Source of the DNA: Bacilli bacterium
GTDB lineage: Bacteria; Bacillota_I; Bacilli_A; ML615J-28; CAG-698
Assembly (NCBI GenBank): GCA_017617065.1
Contig: JAFZWP010000001.1
Location: forward strand, 124,001-188,000
Length of the DNA stretch: 64,000 nucleotides
Direction: 5' to 3'
The notes under the pieces: model-generated
The model's input: the letters and a program-made list of their open reading frames with translations, nothing else
What the model was told of the DNA's origin: nothing
Database searches by the model: none
In this document: piece after piece, positions 55,315 through 63,986 of the stretch
Layout: every line of letters starts with the position of its first letter
Position numbering within the stretch: the first letter of the stretch is position 1
Position numbers and translations under genes: made by a program

Positions 55315-56220
55315 ATGAAAGACAATATCAAGCTAGTTATTTTACCTTTGTATCGTGTAGAAAATGATTATTCATTTTCGGTTTTTAATAATTTAGAAAA
55401 TAATAAAAATACTCTTAGTTTAGAGAGTTTAGAAAATAATTTATCAAAATTACATTTTAAATTTAATTTTTCTGAAATATCAATTGAAGGTGGTGAAATT
55501 TCTTTACTATCAGATATTTATTTTGATCTTTTATTTAAACTTTTAGAAACATATAATAAAAAAATTTCAGTTGCTACAGATTTTGTTAATTTTAATAAAT
55601 CATTGATTAATAATGCAGATGTTATTAATGTTTTATATAATTTTAATCATAATTCTGAATTGGTTTATAAAAATATTAAAGCTGCAGTATCTTCAGGAAA
55701 AATTATCGTAGTAAAATCAATTGACTTATTTGTTAAAGATAATCCACTTGATAAGATTAGTAATTTAAATAGATTAAAAATTAAATCTTGGAAAATAATT
55801 CCTTATCAAAAAACAAAAACAAATATAACAGAAGTATATTCTCCGGATATTTATCAAAAAACGGTATTAGAATATAAAAAGCTTTCAGAATATATGCAAT
55901 TTAGTTTTTTGAATAAACTTGAATCTGAAGGTATTATTAAAACAAATAATTTTCCAATCAATACAGTTTATATAACTCCAAATAATAAATTTGGTTTAGG
56001 TAAAATTGATACAAATGGTTTCTTTTATATCGAAGAAGTTGAAGATGTGGATGAATTGGAAAAAAAGTTAAAAGAATTCCAATCTCAACAGATTCTATTA
56101 TGTAGAGATTGTAAATATCAATTAAATTGTTTAGCAGATCGATATTTTAATCCAGCTTTAGTAACAAAAAATGACTGTAGTGGATATAAAAATTTGATCA
56201 AAACTACAAAAGGTAAATAA
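55315..56220 (+). CDS. degenerate radical-SAM-like protein with SPASM-like cysteines, 301 aa
   Basis: Layout recalls radical SAM proteins: SEISIEGGEISLLSDIYFDLLFKLLE (about 52-77, the GGE motif), then KKISVATDFVNFN and further strand-helix units. However, the N-terminus (LVILPLYRVENDYSFSVFNN) lacks the C-x3-C-x2-C needed to bind the catalytic cluster. The C-terminus keeps LLCRDCKYQLNCLADRYF and NDCSGY, a SPASM-like Fe-S or zinc cysteine set. It may be a catalytically dead member that acts as a binding or partner protein. First gene of the recombination operon. Confidence 0.55.
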   Translation: MKDNIKLVILPLYRVENDYSFSVFNNLENNKNTLSLESLENNLSKLHFKFNFSEISIEGGEISLLSDIYFDLLFKLLETYNKKISVATDFVNFNKSLINNADVINVLYNFNHNSELVYKNIKAAVSSGKIIVVKSIDLFVKDNPLDKISNLNRLKIKSWKIIPYQKTKTNITEVYSPDIYQKTVLEYKKLSEYMQFSFLNKLESEGIIKTNNFPINTVYITPNNKFGLGKIDTNGFFYIEEVEDVDELEKKLKEFQSQQILLCRDCKYQLNCLADRYFNPALVTKNDCSGYKNLIKTTKGK

Positions 56221-56222
56221 CG

Positions 56223-56783
56223 ATGAATTTTCAATACTTGTTATTAAATGATAAAAAAACAGATAATGCAAAAGTAAATAATTATTTAGAAGCATTAGCT
56301 GAAGAAATTAAATCTACACGGATTAAACTTTCAGATAAAAAAGTAATGTTAGGTGATATGGGATACTATCATAATTGTTTACCAATTGTTCCAGAATCTC
56401 GTGATTTATTAAAGAAAGCTAGTAATATTTGTCCTATTAGAGTTAATTGGAAAAAGCAAGATTTTGGTGATATGACAATCGATGAAATTTGTGAGACACA
56501 ATTAAAACAACAATATGGATTTAATATAAGTATTGTAGATAAAGATTATACTCGTAATAATTATAAAAATAAAGAATTCGCTTGGGTAGTATTTGATACA
56601 GAAAAAGCAGCTGAAAAGAATATGCGTTTATTTAATAAAATGTTCCGGACAGCTATTGAACAAAATGCAATTGATGAATATAAGCGTTTTAAACAAAATC
56701 CAATGAAACGCCCATTAACTTATGATAAGCTAGTTGATAATGCTTATGACTTATATGATATGGTTGATCGTGGAGAAGTTTAA
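56223..56783 (+). CDS. hypothetical protein, 186 aa
   Basis: Starts MNFQYLLLNDKKTDNAKVNN; contains GDMGYYHNCLPIVPESRDLLKKA, NICPIRVNWKKQDFGDM and YTRNNYKNKEFAWVVFD. Mixed alpha/beta with two cysteines in the middle. It starts 2 nt after the previous stop and its last base overlaps the gp46-like gene, so it belongs to the recombination operon. The company it keeps suggests a role in DNA repair or its regulation. No family recognised. Confidence 0.6.
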   Translation: MNFQYLLLNDKKTDNAKVNNYLEALAEEIKSTRIKLSDKKVMLGDMGYYHNCLPIVPESRDLLKKASNICPIRVNWKKQDFGDMTIDEICETQLKQQYGFNISIVDKDYTRNNYKNKEFAWVVFDTEKAAEKNMRLFNKMFRTAIEQNAIDEYKRFKQNPMKRPLTYDKLVDNAYDLYDMVDRGEV

Positions 56784-58720
56784 TGAACTTTAAAATTACT
56801 AAGTTAGAAATTGAAAATTTTCGTAGTATCCAAGACAAAGTAACCTTGAATATAAAATCAGGGTTATTTTCTATAGAAGGTATTAATTATACTGAAACTA
56901 ATTCAACAAATGGTTCTGGTAAATCAACATTAATTTCTGCTCTATTTTGGGCATTAACCGGTTCATCATTGACAAATGAAGTATTAGCAGATGAAGTAGT
57001 TAATTTAAAAACAAATAAAAATTGTCGTGTATCTGTTTATATTTCAACAAATACTGATGAGATTAAAGTTACGCGTGTAAGAAAAGATACTGAACTTGGT
57101 AATAATTTATTTTTAGAAATTAACGGTCAAGATTTAAGTTGTCATAAAGTAGCTGATACACAAGATCGTATTAATAAGTTGATTAAAATTCCATTTAGTT
57201 TACTTAGAAATACTATTATTATGACATCTAGTATGGATTCAGCTTTTTCATCATTAACTCCACAACAACGTATACAAACATTAGAAAGTATTCGTGATTA
57301 TTCTATTTGGGAAAGAATTCGTGATGAAGCTAATAAAGATATAAAAGAATATACTAAACAAATAACTGATAATAGCTTAGAAATTAGTAATTTAAATGGT
57401 AAAGTTGAAACATATAAAGATTTGATTATAAAAGCTAAGCAAGAAAAAGAGAATTTAGAAAATACACAAAGTATAGATAAGATTGAAGAAGAAGTAGCAA
57501 CTGTAAAAAAAGCTAAAGATGATCGTTTAGTTGCAATAAGAGAAAAAGAAGCTGAAATTGTAGAATTTAAGAAAACTAGCCCGAGTTCTGATAGCAGTGA
57601 TATTGCGCAGAAAATGAATACAATTGTAACAGAAGTAAATGATTTAAAAGCACAAGTTACTAAAGAAAAACAAGATATTGATAATAATATTAGAGATCTT
57701 GAATATTCTAAAAAAGATCTTCAAAGAGATATAAATTTAATTGAAAGATGGTTTAAAGAAGATACTTGTCCAACTTGTGGTAGAAAATTAGATAGAACTG
57801 AAACTGAGATTAATGATAATAATAACAAATTAGCTCAATATAATGAGAAATTAGCAGCTATTACCACTGAAATAACAAACTATATTAGTAAAAAAGAAAA
57901 TAGCAGTTTAGAAGCTGAAATAAATGTAAAAATCGATAATAAAAGACAAGAATATAGTAAGTTACAGTCTGATTTAAATAACATTAAAAGTATTAAAGAT
58001 GCTTATGATAGACAATATGATAAATTACAAGATGAATTAAGAACTTTACAGATGGGTTATAATGCTTTTGATGTAGAGTTAGGTAAGCTTGCAAACAAGA
58101 AAAATAATTATTTAGATAGACTTGCTAGATACGATGCTGATATAGTCGAGTATAATTCAAAAATAGAAGAAAATATTAATAAAGTCAAAGATTTAGAAGC
58201 TAATAATAGTGAATTAGGTAATAAAAAATTATTATCAGATTTCTATTATAAATTACTTGGTGCCAAAGGTGAATTACGCCCATACTTATTATCAAAAGAT
58301 ATTGCTTATTTGAATAATCGTATGCAATTTTATATTAATAGATTTTTTAAGAATACGGAAGTTTCTTTATTGCTTAATAATGCAGCAATTGATATAAAAA
58401 TACAAGCAGATGGTGTAACGAAATCTATTTCTAGTTTATCAGGCGGTGAAAAGAAGCGTGTAGATATTAGTATTCAATTAGCTTTATATGATTTAATTCA
58501 AACTGTATCACAATCTAAGTTTAATTTACTTTGCTTAGATGAAATTGAAAGTTTGTTAGATCCAATTGGTTGTGAGCAATTAATTGAAATTATTGAAGAT
58601 AAAGCTGAAAATATTGAGACTGTTTGGTGGATAACTAATCATCCATCTGTAAAAGAATCTATAGCTCAAAAAATATTAGTTAAAAAGATTTTAGGTAAAA
58701 CCGAAGTGGAGGAATTATAA
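56783..58720 (+). CDS. recombination nuclease subunit, gp46/SbcC/Rad50-like, 645 aa
   Basis: Walker A NGSGKSTL (43-50), long coiled coils on both sides of the zinc hook CPTCGRKL (about 329-336), ABC signature SSLSGGEKKRVD (about 549-560) and Walker B LLCLDEIESLLD. This is the ATPase of the gp46/gp47 (Rad50/Mre11) exonuclease that resects ends for recombination-dependent replication and helps degrade host DNA. Slightly longer than T4 gp46 (560 aa), mainly by coiled coil. The next gene overlaps by 1 bp, so the two subunits are coupled. Confidence 0.92.
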   Translation: MNFKITKLEIENFRSIQDKVTLNIKSGLFSIEGINYTETNSTNGSGKSTLISALFWALTGSSLTNEVLADEVVNLKTNKNCRVSVYISTNTDEIKVTRVRKDTELGNNLFLEINGQDLSCHKVADTQDRINKLIKIPFSLLRNTIIMTSSMDSAFSSLTPQQRIQTLESIRDYSIWERIRDEANKDIKEYTKQITDNSLEISNLNGKVETYKDLIIKAKQEKENLENTQSIDKIEEEVATVKKAKDDRLVAIREKEAEIVEFKKTSPSSDSSDIAQKMNTIVTEVNDLKAQVTKEKQDIDNNIRDLEYSKKDLQRDINLIERWFKEDTCPTCGRKLDRTETEINDNNNKLAQYNEKLAAITTEITNYISKKENSSLEAEINVKIDNKRQEYSKLQSDLNNIKSIKDAYDRQYDKLQDELRTLQMGYNAFDVELGKLANKKNNYLDRLARYDADIVEYNSKIEENINKVKDLEANNSELGNKKLLSDFYYKLLGAKGELRPYLLSKDIAYLNNRMQFYINRFFKNTEVSLLLNNAAIDIKIQADGVTKSISSLSGGEKKRVDISIQLALYDLIQTVSQSKFNLLCLDEIESLLDPIGCEQLIEIIEDKAENIETVWWITNHPSVKESIAQKILVKKILGKTEVEEL

Positions 58721-59769
58721 TGAAGCTTTTATGTTTTGGTGATATTCATTTTCATCATACTCATCGTTTTTCACACATTACTTCTGAAGGTTTTACTATA
58801 AGAGAATTAGAACATTTAGAATGCGCTGATGATATTTTAAGAATATGTGAAGAAGAAAATATTAATAATATTATATTTTTGGGTGATTTATATGGTCCAG
58901 TTGGTGATAATTTATCTACTCAAACTCAAACTGCAGTATGTCAATTTGTTCATAAATTGAGTAGAGAAAAGCATTTAGCTATGTTAGTTGGTAATCATGA
59001 TTTATCTGGTACTACTAATTATAAAGAAGTACATAAACTTATTCCATTTATATATTTTGAAAATGTAAATGTATATGATAGACCTTTTGAGATGGATAAT
59101 TTTATATATATGCCATATTGTACTTCTGATGAATATGCAACAGCTTTTTTAGAAAGTATTAAAGATAAACAAAATAAAGTTGTATTTTCACATCTTGAAT
59201 TAAAAGGTATTAATTTAGGCAATGGTATTGAAACTACACACGGTGTACCTTTAGAATTATTATCTCAATTTAAAATGACAATTCAAGGTCATTATCACGG
59301 TAGTAGTAGTTATGGTCCTAATATTAAAGTAGCTGGGTCTACTCAAAGGTTGTCATTTAAAGATCCAGGTAAATCAAGAAATAATATTATTATATATGAT
59401 ACAGAAACTAATAAAATAGAAAGAAGAAGCTTTAATTGTCCAGATTGGTTAACATTTACAGATGATAATATTGATCAAATTTTAATTACAGATTTAAATA
59501 ATTATGTAAAAGTAGAAGTTAGTTCAGATATGTTATTAACTCCAGAAATAACACATAGATTAGAGTTATTTAAAGGTAAAGATATTCATATAGATTTAAC
59601 CAGATTATCATTTGATAAGCATTCTTCTGCAGATATTACACAAGATAATACAAGCGAAGATGAAGTATCAATAATGAAGCAGTTCATAGAAAAGACTGAT
59701 AATACAGAACAGCAAAAAGAAGCTTTATTGAAAGAAGGTATTCGTTTATTAGATAAAGCTAAGGTTTAG
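58720..59769 (+). CDS. recombination nuclease subunit, gp47/SbcD/Mre11-like, 349 aa
   Basis: Metallophosphoesterase motifs in order: CFGDIHFHH (5-13), IFLGDLYGPVGDN, MLVGNHDLSG, FSHLELKG and QGHYHGSSSYG (near 187). It is the nuclease partner of the preceding gp46-like ATPase (T4 gp47, 339 aa). Starts ATG after GGAGGAATTATA. The C-terminal 60 residues are charged and variable and probably dock on the partner. Operon continues from 55315. Confidence 0.92.
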   Translation: MKLLCFGDIHFHHTHRFSHITSEGFTIRELEHLECADDILRICEEENINNIIFLGDLYGPVGDNLSTQTQTAVCQFVHKLSREKHLAMLVGNHDLSGTTNYKEVHKLIPFIYFENVNVYDRPFEMDNFIYMPYCTSDEYATAFLESIKDKQNKVVFSHLELKGINLGNGIETTHGVPLELLSQFKMTIQGHYHGSSSYGPNIKVAGSTQRLSFKDPGKSRNNIIIYDTETNKIERRSFNCPDWLTFTDDNIDQILITDLNNYVKVEVSSDMLLTPEITHRLELFKGKDIHIDLTRLSFDKHSSADITQDNTSEDEVSIMKQFIEKTDNTEQQKEALLKEGIRLLDKAKV

Positions 59770-59806
59770 ATTGGAAGTTTTAATGAAAATAACTAGTATT
59801 AAAAGT

Positions 59807-59818
59807 ATTCTATATAAT
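59807..59818 (+). promoter_or_regulatory. ATTCTA promoter element before gp32-like gene
   Basis: ATTCTATATAAT, with ATG 59862 lying 55 nt downstream behind AAAGGATAAGAT. A separate promoter makes sense for an abundant ssDNA-binding protein. Confidence 0.5.
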
Positions 59819-59861
59819 GACAGAGGATAACTGTATAAAACCACAACTTAAAGGATAAGAT

Positions 59862-60674
59862 ATGACAAAACAAATTAATATGGAATGGATGCAGTCATTG
59901 TTAAGTGATGACAAAAAAGAAATGCAACAAAAAAGTAATTTGCCACAAATTGATTGGGTTCAAAATGGTAAATCTTTTAAAAGAGATGTTAAATTTAAAT
60001 TATTACCAGGTAATTCAAAAGAAAATAACATCTTTTCAACAATTGTTGGTCAACATTGGAATTTAGGTCCAAATAAAGATCAACATATGATTTGCCCTGA
60101 AACAACAAGTCATTTGAAGAATTTGGGTATTAAATGCCCAATTTGTGAAGCTAAACGCCGTTTGTTAGCTATGGGTTTTAAAGAAGATGATTTGAAGACT
60201 GAAGGTAAATATGGTCCAATTCCTGTATTTGATCCTACATTAACATCTAATATTAAAGCAGTTATTTTAGGCACTGATTTAAAAGGCGATTGGGATCAAG
60301 CTCATGTCTCTATCTTGCAACAAAAAGGTACTTATTTAACACGCTGGTTAGTTGAAAAATATATGGATGCTGAAACACCAGATTTGTTACAATGGGAAGA
60401 TTCAAATACAATTCGTTTTTCTCGTTCAACAGATAATGGTAAATGGGAGCGTGAAGTAAGCTTTGGTAAGTTTACACCAGATGCAGCAACTATTGCTAAG
60501 TTGAAAGAAGAAAATGAAGGTATGACATTATCTGAAATTTGGAAAGCTCCTTCAGATGAAGAAATGTTGAAGATGAAAGAATTGGCAGATGAAATGGTAG
60601 AAGGTTATAAGAATGCTCGTGATTCTATAAATAATCCATCTTCTGCTACTATCACAGATTCTATGCCTTTTTAA
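59862..60674 (+). CDS. ssDNA-binding protein, gp32-like, 270 aa
   Basis: Zinc-site residues of the T4 gp32 type are seen: QHMICPETTSH (about 73-83) and GIKCPICEAKR (about 88-98). A central OB-fold region follows (KAVILGTDLKGDWD, then RFSRSTDNGKWER). The N-terminal 20 residues are the likely cooperativity arm. The C-terminus is acidic and ends ITDSMPF, unusually like the D-x-x-P-F tip of bacterial SSB, which recruits partner proteins. Size is close to T4 gp32 (301 aa). Own promoter and a strong codon bias suggest abundant expression. Confidence 0.85.
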   Translation: MTKQINMEWMQSLLSDDKKEMQQKSNLPQIDWVQNGKSFKRDVKFKLLPGNSKENNIFSTIVGQHWNLGPNKDQHMICPETTSHLKNLGIKCPICEAKRRLLAMGFKEDDLKTEGKYGPIPVFDPTLTSNIKAVILGTDLKGDWDQAHVSILQQKGTYLTRWLVEKYMDAETPDLLQWEDSNTIRFSRSTDNGKWEREVSFGKFTPDAATIAKLKEENEGMTLSEIWKAPSDEEMLKMKELADEMVEGYKNARDSINNPSSATITDSMPF

Positions 60675-60701
60675 GGAATTATAAATAAATCTTTGGAGTT
60701 T

Positions 60702-60730
60702 GGTAGGTGGATTGATGCTATTCACCTACC
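60702..60730 (+). terminator. hairpin after gp32-like gene
   Basis: GGTAGGTG/CACCTACC (60702-60709 with 60723-60730) followed by TTATTATTA. Terminator or, alternatively, a structure masking the start of the next gene. Confidence 0.55.
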
Positions 60731-60741
60731 TTATTATTAAA

Positions 60742-61155
60742 ATGTTAAAACGAACACCTTTGAAACCTAAAAAATTTTATACATTAAAAAAATCACCTTT
60801 AAAAGCAAAAAAGGTATCCTTAAAGAAAACAGAATTAAAAAAGCCCGAAGATTATGAATTAAAGAAACAAAATGATAAAGCAAAAGAAAAATGGGAAGAA
60901 GCTAGAAATATATGTATAAAAAGATATAATGGTAAATGTGCTGTTTGTGGTAAAAAAGGTACTCAAGTTCATCATATACATTTAAGAAGTAAAAGAAAAG
61001 ATTTACTATATAACCAAAATAATTTGATTTTATTATGTGATAAACATCATTTTCATCAAGGTACAGATAATTATAAATTGCAATGTGAAATTATAGCGAT
61101 TGCATTGCATATATCTGTAGAAGAATTATTAAAAAGAGCGGAACAAAAGGAGTAA
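60742..61155 (+). CDS. HNH endonuclease, NinG-like, 137 aa
   Basis: Starts MLKRTPLKPKKFYTLKKSPL, the basic RTPLK start typical of NinG/Rap-like phage proteins; I use ATG 60742, although ATG 60715 with a GGTGG site is also possible. Residues 63-107 form a zinc HNH domain: CAVCGKKGTQVHHIHLRSK (C66, C69, HHIH) and LILLCDKHHFH (C99, H102). HNH proteins of this type resolve or nick recombination intermediates or act as homing endonucleases. The long basic helix 25-60 probably binds DNA. Confidence 0.75.
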   Translation: MLKRTPLKPKKFYTLKKSPLKAKKVSLKKTELKKPEDYELKKQNDKAKEKWEEARNICIKRYNGKCAVCGKKGTQVHHIHLRSKRKDLLYNQNNLILLCDKHHFHQGTDNYKLQCEIIAIALHISVEELLKRAEQKE

Positions 61156-61158
61156 TAA

Positions 61159-61614
61159 ATGCCAGAAGAATTTGATTTAGAAAAAGTAGAAGCTTTAAAT
61201 TTTGATACATTAGCTCCTCAATTACAATATATATTTAAATCAGAAGCAGATATTGCTAACTTTATTCAATTTCTTAAAAATGTTCAAAAGTTTATAAATC
61301 TTTCAAATGATAAACGCCATACAACTTTAATTGAATTAGGTTATTTTAAATCACAGATTCAAAGATATGAAAGACAAATCGCTGGATTAATTGCAAAGCG
61401 TAAAAATGCACAAGCTAAAGCTGGAATTAAAAAAGCTAAAATGGTTGGTGAAAAAATTACAGAAAATATAGTTACTTTTTATTCCGAAGAAGATACTACA
61501 ATTGATGGATTAGAAAAGATTCATAATATAGTTAAATGTTGGAGTGATTATATGACAGATTTAACTTATCTGTGCGGTCAAACTAATAAAATGTTAGGTA
61601 ATTTTCTAAACTAA
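61159..61614 (+). CDS. hypothetical coiled-coil protein, 151 aa
   Basis: Starts MPEEFDLEKVEALNFDTLAP 3 nt after the previous stop. Helical throughout, with a basic central region (QRYERQIAGLIAKRKNAQAK, about 72-92) typical of a DNA- or protein-binding helix, then a second acidic helix. It follows gp32 and an HNH gene, so a link to recombination or to replication loading (like T4 gp59, which is also small and helical) is conceivable; no homology is visible. Confidence 0.55.
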   Translation: MPEEFDLEKVEALNFDTLAPQLQYIFKSEADIANFIQFLKNVQKFINLSNDKRHTTLIELGYFKSQIQRYERQIAGLIAKRKNAQAKAGIKKAKMVGEKITENIVTFYSEEDTTIDGLEKIHNIVKCWSDYMTDLTYLCGQTNKMLGNFLN

Positions 61615-61720
61615 ATTCATTAATTTGGAAATAAACATTGTTAGTTTAGAAGATGACCTGTGTATTTGCTTTAACATATATATTATATTAAAAACATGGA
61701 ATTAAAAAAAGGAGTACTTA

Positions 61721-62302
61721 ATGAATATTTTAGAATTACCAATTAGTCTTAGATCAAAAGTTTCAACACCATATGATATTGGTTTGGTTAGTGCTGAAAT
61801 TATGCAGCGCTATTCGCATGATCCAAAAAAACAGACTGGTGCTGCAATTGTTGATAATAGTTATAATATTTATGGTTTAGGTAGTAATACATATCCATAT
61901 AAAAAAGAATTAACAGAAGCCGATAAAGAATTGTTGAAAAGTAATGGTTTTGATAATGAACATCGTTTTCGTTTAGAGCATGCGGAACGTAATGCAATCT
62001 TTTTTGCAATGAGAAATCAAAATCCATTGTTTAATACTATTATGACAGTTAGTTATACACCTTGTGTGGATTGTGCAAATAGTATTGTAAATTCAGGTAT
62101 CGGTTGTGTTGCAGATGCTTCAACTCCAGATTTTACACATCATCGTTGGGGTGCGGGTTGGCAATATGTAGTTGAAGATTTATTTAAACGTGCTGGTATT
62201 AAATATGTAAATCATCAAGTTGATCCAAAGGTTAAAGATAAAATTATGTTTCAATTGGAAAATTTGATTGATAAGTATTATATGCAAAGTTTAGGTAGAT
62301 AA
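61721..62302 (+). CDS. dCMP deaminase, 193 aa
   Basis: Zinc deaminase signature H87-A-E89 (RLEHAERNAIFFAMR) and P-C-V-D-C (C115, C118) with the flanking FNTIMTVSYTPC strand, in a 193-aa protein like T4 Cd. It converts dCMP to dUMP, feeding thymidylate synthesis, in step with the dihydrofolate reductase gene just downstream. Preceded by AAAAAAGGAGTACTTA and a gap of 106 bp in which CTTTAACATATATATTATATT may act as a promoter. Confidence 0.88.
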   Translation: MNILELPISLRSKVSTPYDIGLVSAEIMQRYSHDPKKQTGAAIVDNSYNIYGLGSNTYPYKKELTEADKELLKSNGFDNEHRFRLEHAERNAIFFAMRNQNPLFNTIMTVSYTPCVDCANSIVNSGIGCVADASTPDFTHHRWGAGWQYVVEDLFKRAGIKYVNHQVDPKVKDKIMFQLENLIDKYYMQSLGR

Positions 62303-62352
62303 AGTTTAAAAAAATACACAAAACAAACAAGTATTCATAAAAAGGATAGAGA

Positions 62353-63399
62353 ATGGCATTAAAACTTCAAGGTAAAAAATTATCAAAAAGAGCTAATGGT
62401 AAAGATGCATTTAAAAAGTTTGTTGAATCTGGTTATACAGATATAAGCTTTTTCTTAAAAGCATGTAAAGGTAGTGAAGATCTTTTAATTTATACATGTT
62501 TAAAACCTAATGAATTAAAAGAATATATTGATAAAATAAAAACACTTGAAGATGTAGATCAGCAGCTTAAGTATCTTAAGAATAACCAACCTCCAATGAA
62601 TACTACAGAAGAACGTTTTGATGTATGTAAAGATTCAATTGCAGCTTATCTTAAAAATTATATTGCCTACAATGGTTTTGTAATGAACAACGGTAGTGGC
62701 GACGCTGAAGATTGGACTTCTGAGTTTTGGTTAAAATATACAAAAATTTGTAATTTTTATAGAGAAAGATGGTTTCATCGTGAAAAGCTAAAAAAAGCTT
62801 CTACAGTAAAATATAATCCAATGCTTTATAAAGAATTTGTATATATTTGCAGAATGTCAATAACCGGTGAACGTCGCCACCAAGCTTTCTTAGCTACACA
62901 AAAACCAGATGCAAGTTTGTTTAAACCTTCATTAGATTTTAGATTAGATACAAAGAAAGATAACGAAAAGTATTTGATGGATGTTGTAAAAGATCCAGTT
63001 ACAGATGTTGAATTAACTATGGATAATGTAAATGTATCTGAAATTAAGAAAAAAGCTTTGCAATTAAGTAGAGATTATGAAGGTGGAGAGTATACAAAAC
63101 AAATTGAAAAGTTTTATGAGAATGAAGATAGTGCTAAATTAAACAAAAAAACTGTAATTCTTGGTAAGATTTTCTTATATAAAGCTGGTTTACGCTCACC
63201 AAAAGTATTAAGTTTTATTAAATCATTGTCAAATACTTATAAAGCAAGATTTAATATAAGTAGTGCATTGGTTAATAAACAAATAAATGATTTAAAAAAC
63301 AAGAAGACATTTAAAGTTCCAAGTTATGCTGATATCTTAGAAGATGGTGGTAAAACTAGAATTGGGTTAATTTTAAGAAAAAGAGGTACTGTAGAATGA
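62353..63399 (+). CDS. putative late sigma-like factor, 348 aa
   Basis: Residues about 100-180 resemble sigma region 2: GDAEDWTSEFWLKYTKICNFYRERWF followed by KYNPMLYKEFVYICRMSITGERRHQ, matching the helix pattern of region 2.1-2.4 in divergent phage sigmas. A C-terminal helical part (GKIFLYKAGLRSPKVL, then ISSALVNKQINDLK) could be region 4-like. T4 gp55 recognises TATAAATA with no -35; here the widespread (G/A)TTCTA elements are the natural candidate targets. The stop overlaps the DHFR start by 4 bp. Assignment is by eye. Confidence 0.6.
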   Translation: MALKLQGKKLSKRANGKDAFKKFVESGYTDISFFLKACKGSEDLLIYTCLKPNELKEYIDKIKTLEDVDQQLKYLKNNQPPMNTTEERFDVCKDSIAAYLKNYIAYNGFVMNNGSGDAEDWTSEFWLKYTKICNFYRERWFHREKLKKASTVKYNPMLYKEFVYICRMSITGERRHQAFLATQKPDASLFKPSLDFRLDTKKDNEKYLMDVVKDPVTDVELTMDNVNVSEIKKKALQLSRDYEGGEYTKQIEKFYENEDSAKLNKKTVILGKIFLYKAGLRSPKVLSFIKSLSNTYKARFNISSALVNKQINDLKNKKTFKVPSYADILEDGGKTRIGLILRKRGTVE

Positions 63400-63986
63400 A
63401 GCCAGAAATTTGTGCAATTTTTGCTATTGGTCCAGATAATGTTATAGGCATTGAAGATAAGATGCCTTGGCATTCTAAAAAAGACTTTTATCATTATAAA
63501 CAAGTAACAAAAGGCTATCCTTGTATATTTGGTGATAGAACATTTTTTGGATTACCTAAATATCCTTTAACTGATCGTTTAAATATTGTTGTTAAATTAG
63601 ATATTCCTGGTGCTTCTGTTATTCAAACTTCACAAAAAGATAAAGCTGGTAAAGTTGAATATACTGGTGGATTTATTGAAATACCTAGTATAGAAACAGC
63701 TATTAATTTTGTATCTAATTATTCTAAAATCTTTATTTGTGGTGGTAGATCGGTATATAAATATTGTTTAGAGAATAAATTAATAGATACAATTTATTTA
63801 ACTAAGGTAGAAAGTGAAGATTTATCTGAAAAAATAGCTCAAGATCCAGATAAATATATTAGATTTCCAATTGATATTGAGAAATATGTAAAGGGGTGGA
63901 ACTGTGATGATATATTTTATGACCCTGCGATTTTACCACAAGAAGATAGTGATATTATGGTAAAATTCTTAAAATATACCAAGTAA
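63396..63986 (+). CDS. dihydrofolate reductase, 196 aa
   Basis: DHFR pattern: AIGPDNVIGIEDKMPWHSKKDF (about 10-31, with the substrate-binding region), CIFGDRTFFGLPKYPLTDRLNIVV and the NADPH-binding IFICGGRSVYKYCLE (about 113-127). T4 Frd is 193 aa. It reduces dihydrofolate made by thymidylate synthase, fitting with dCMP deaminase two genes upstream. Coupled to the sigma-like gene by a 4-bp overlap (ATGA). The acidic D at the usual active-site position is seen in KDFYH. Complete within the window. Confidence 0.9.
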   Translation: MKPEICAIFAIGPDNVIGIEDKMPWHSKKDFYHYKQVTKGYPCIFGDRTFFGLPKYPLTDRLNIVVKLDIPGASVIQTSQKDKAGKVEYTGGFIEIPSIETAINFVSNYSKIFICGGRSVYKYCLENKLIDTIYLTKVESEDLSEKIAQDPDKYIRFPIDIEKYVKGWNCDDIFYDPAILPQEDSDIMVKFLKYTK

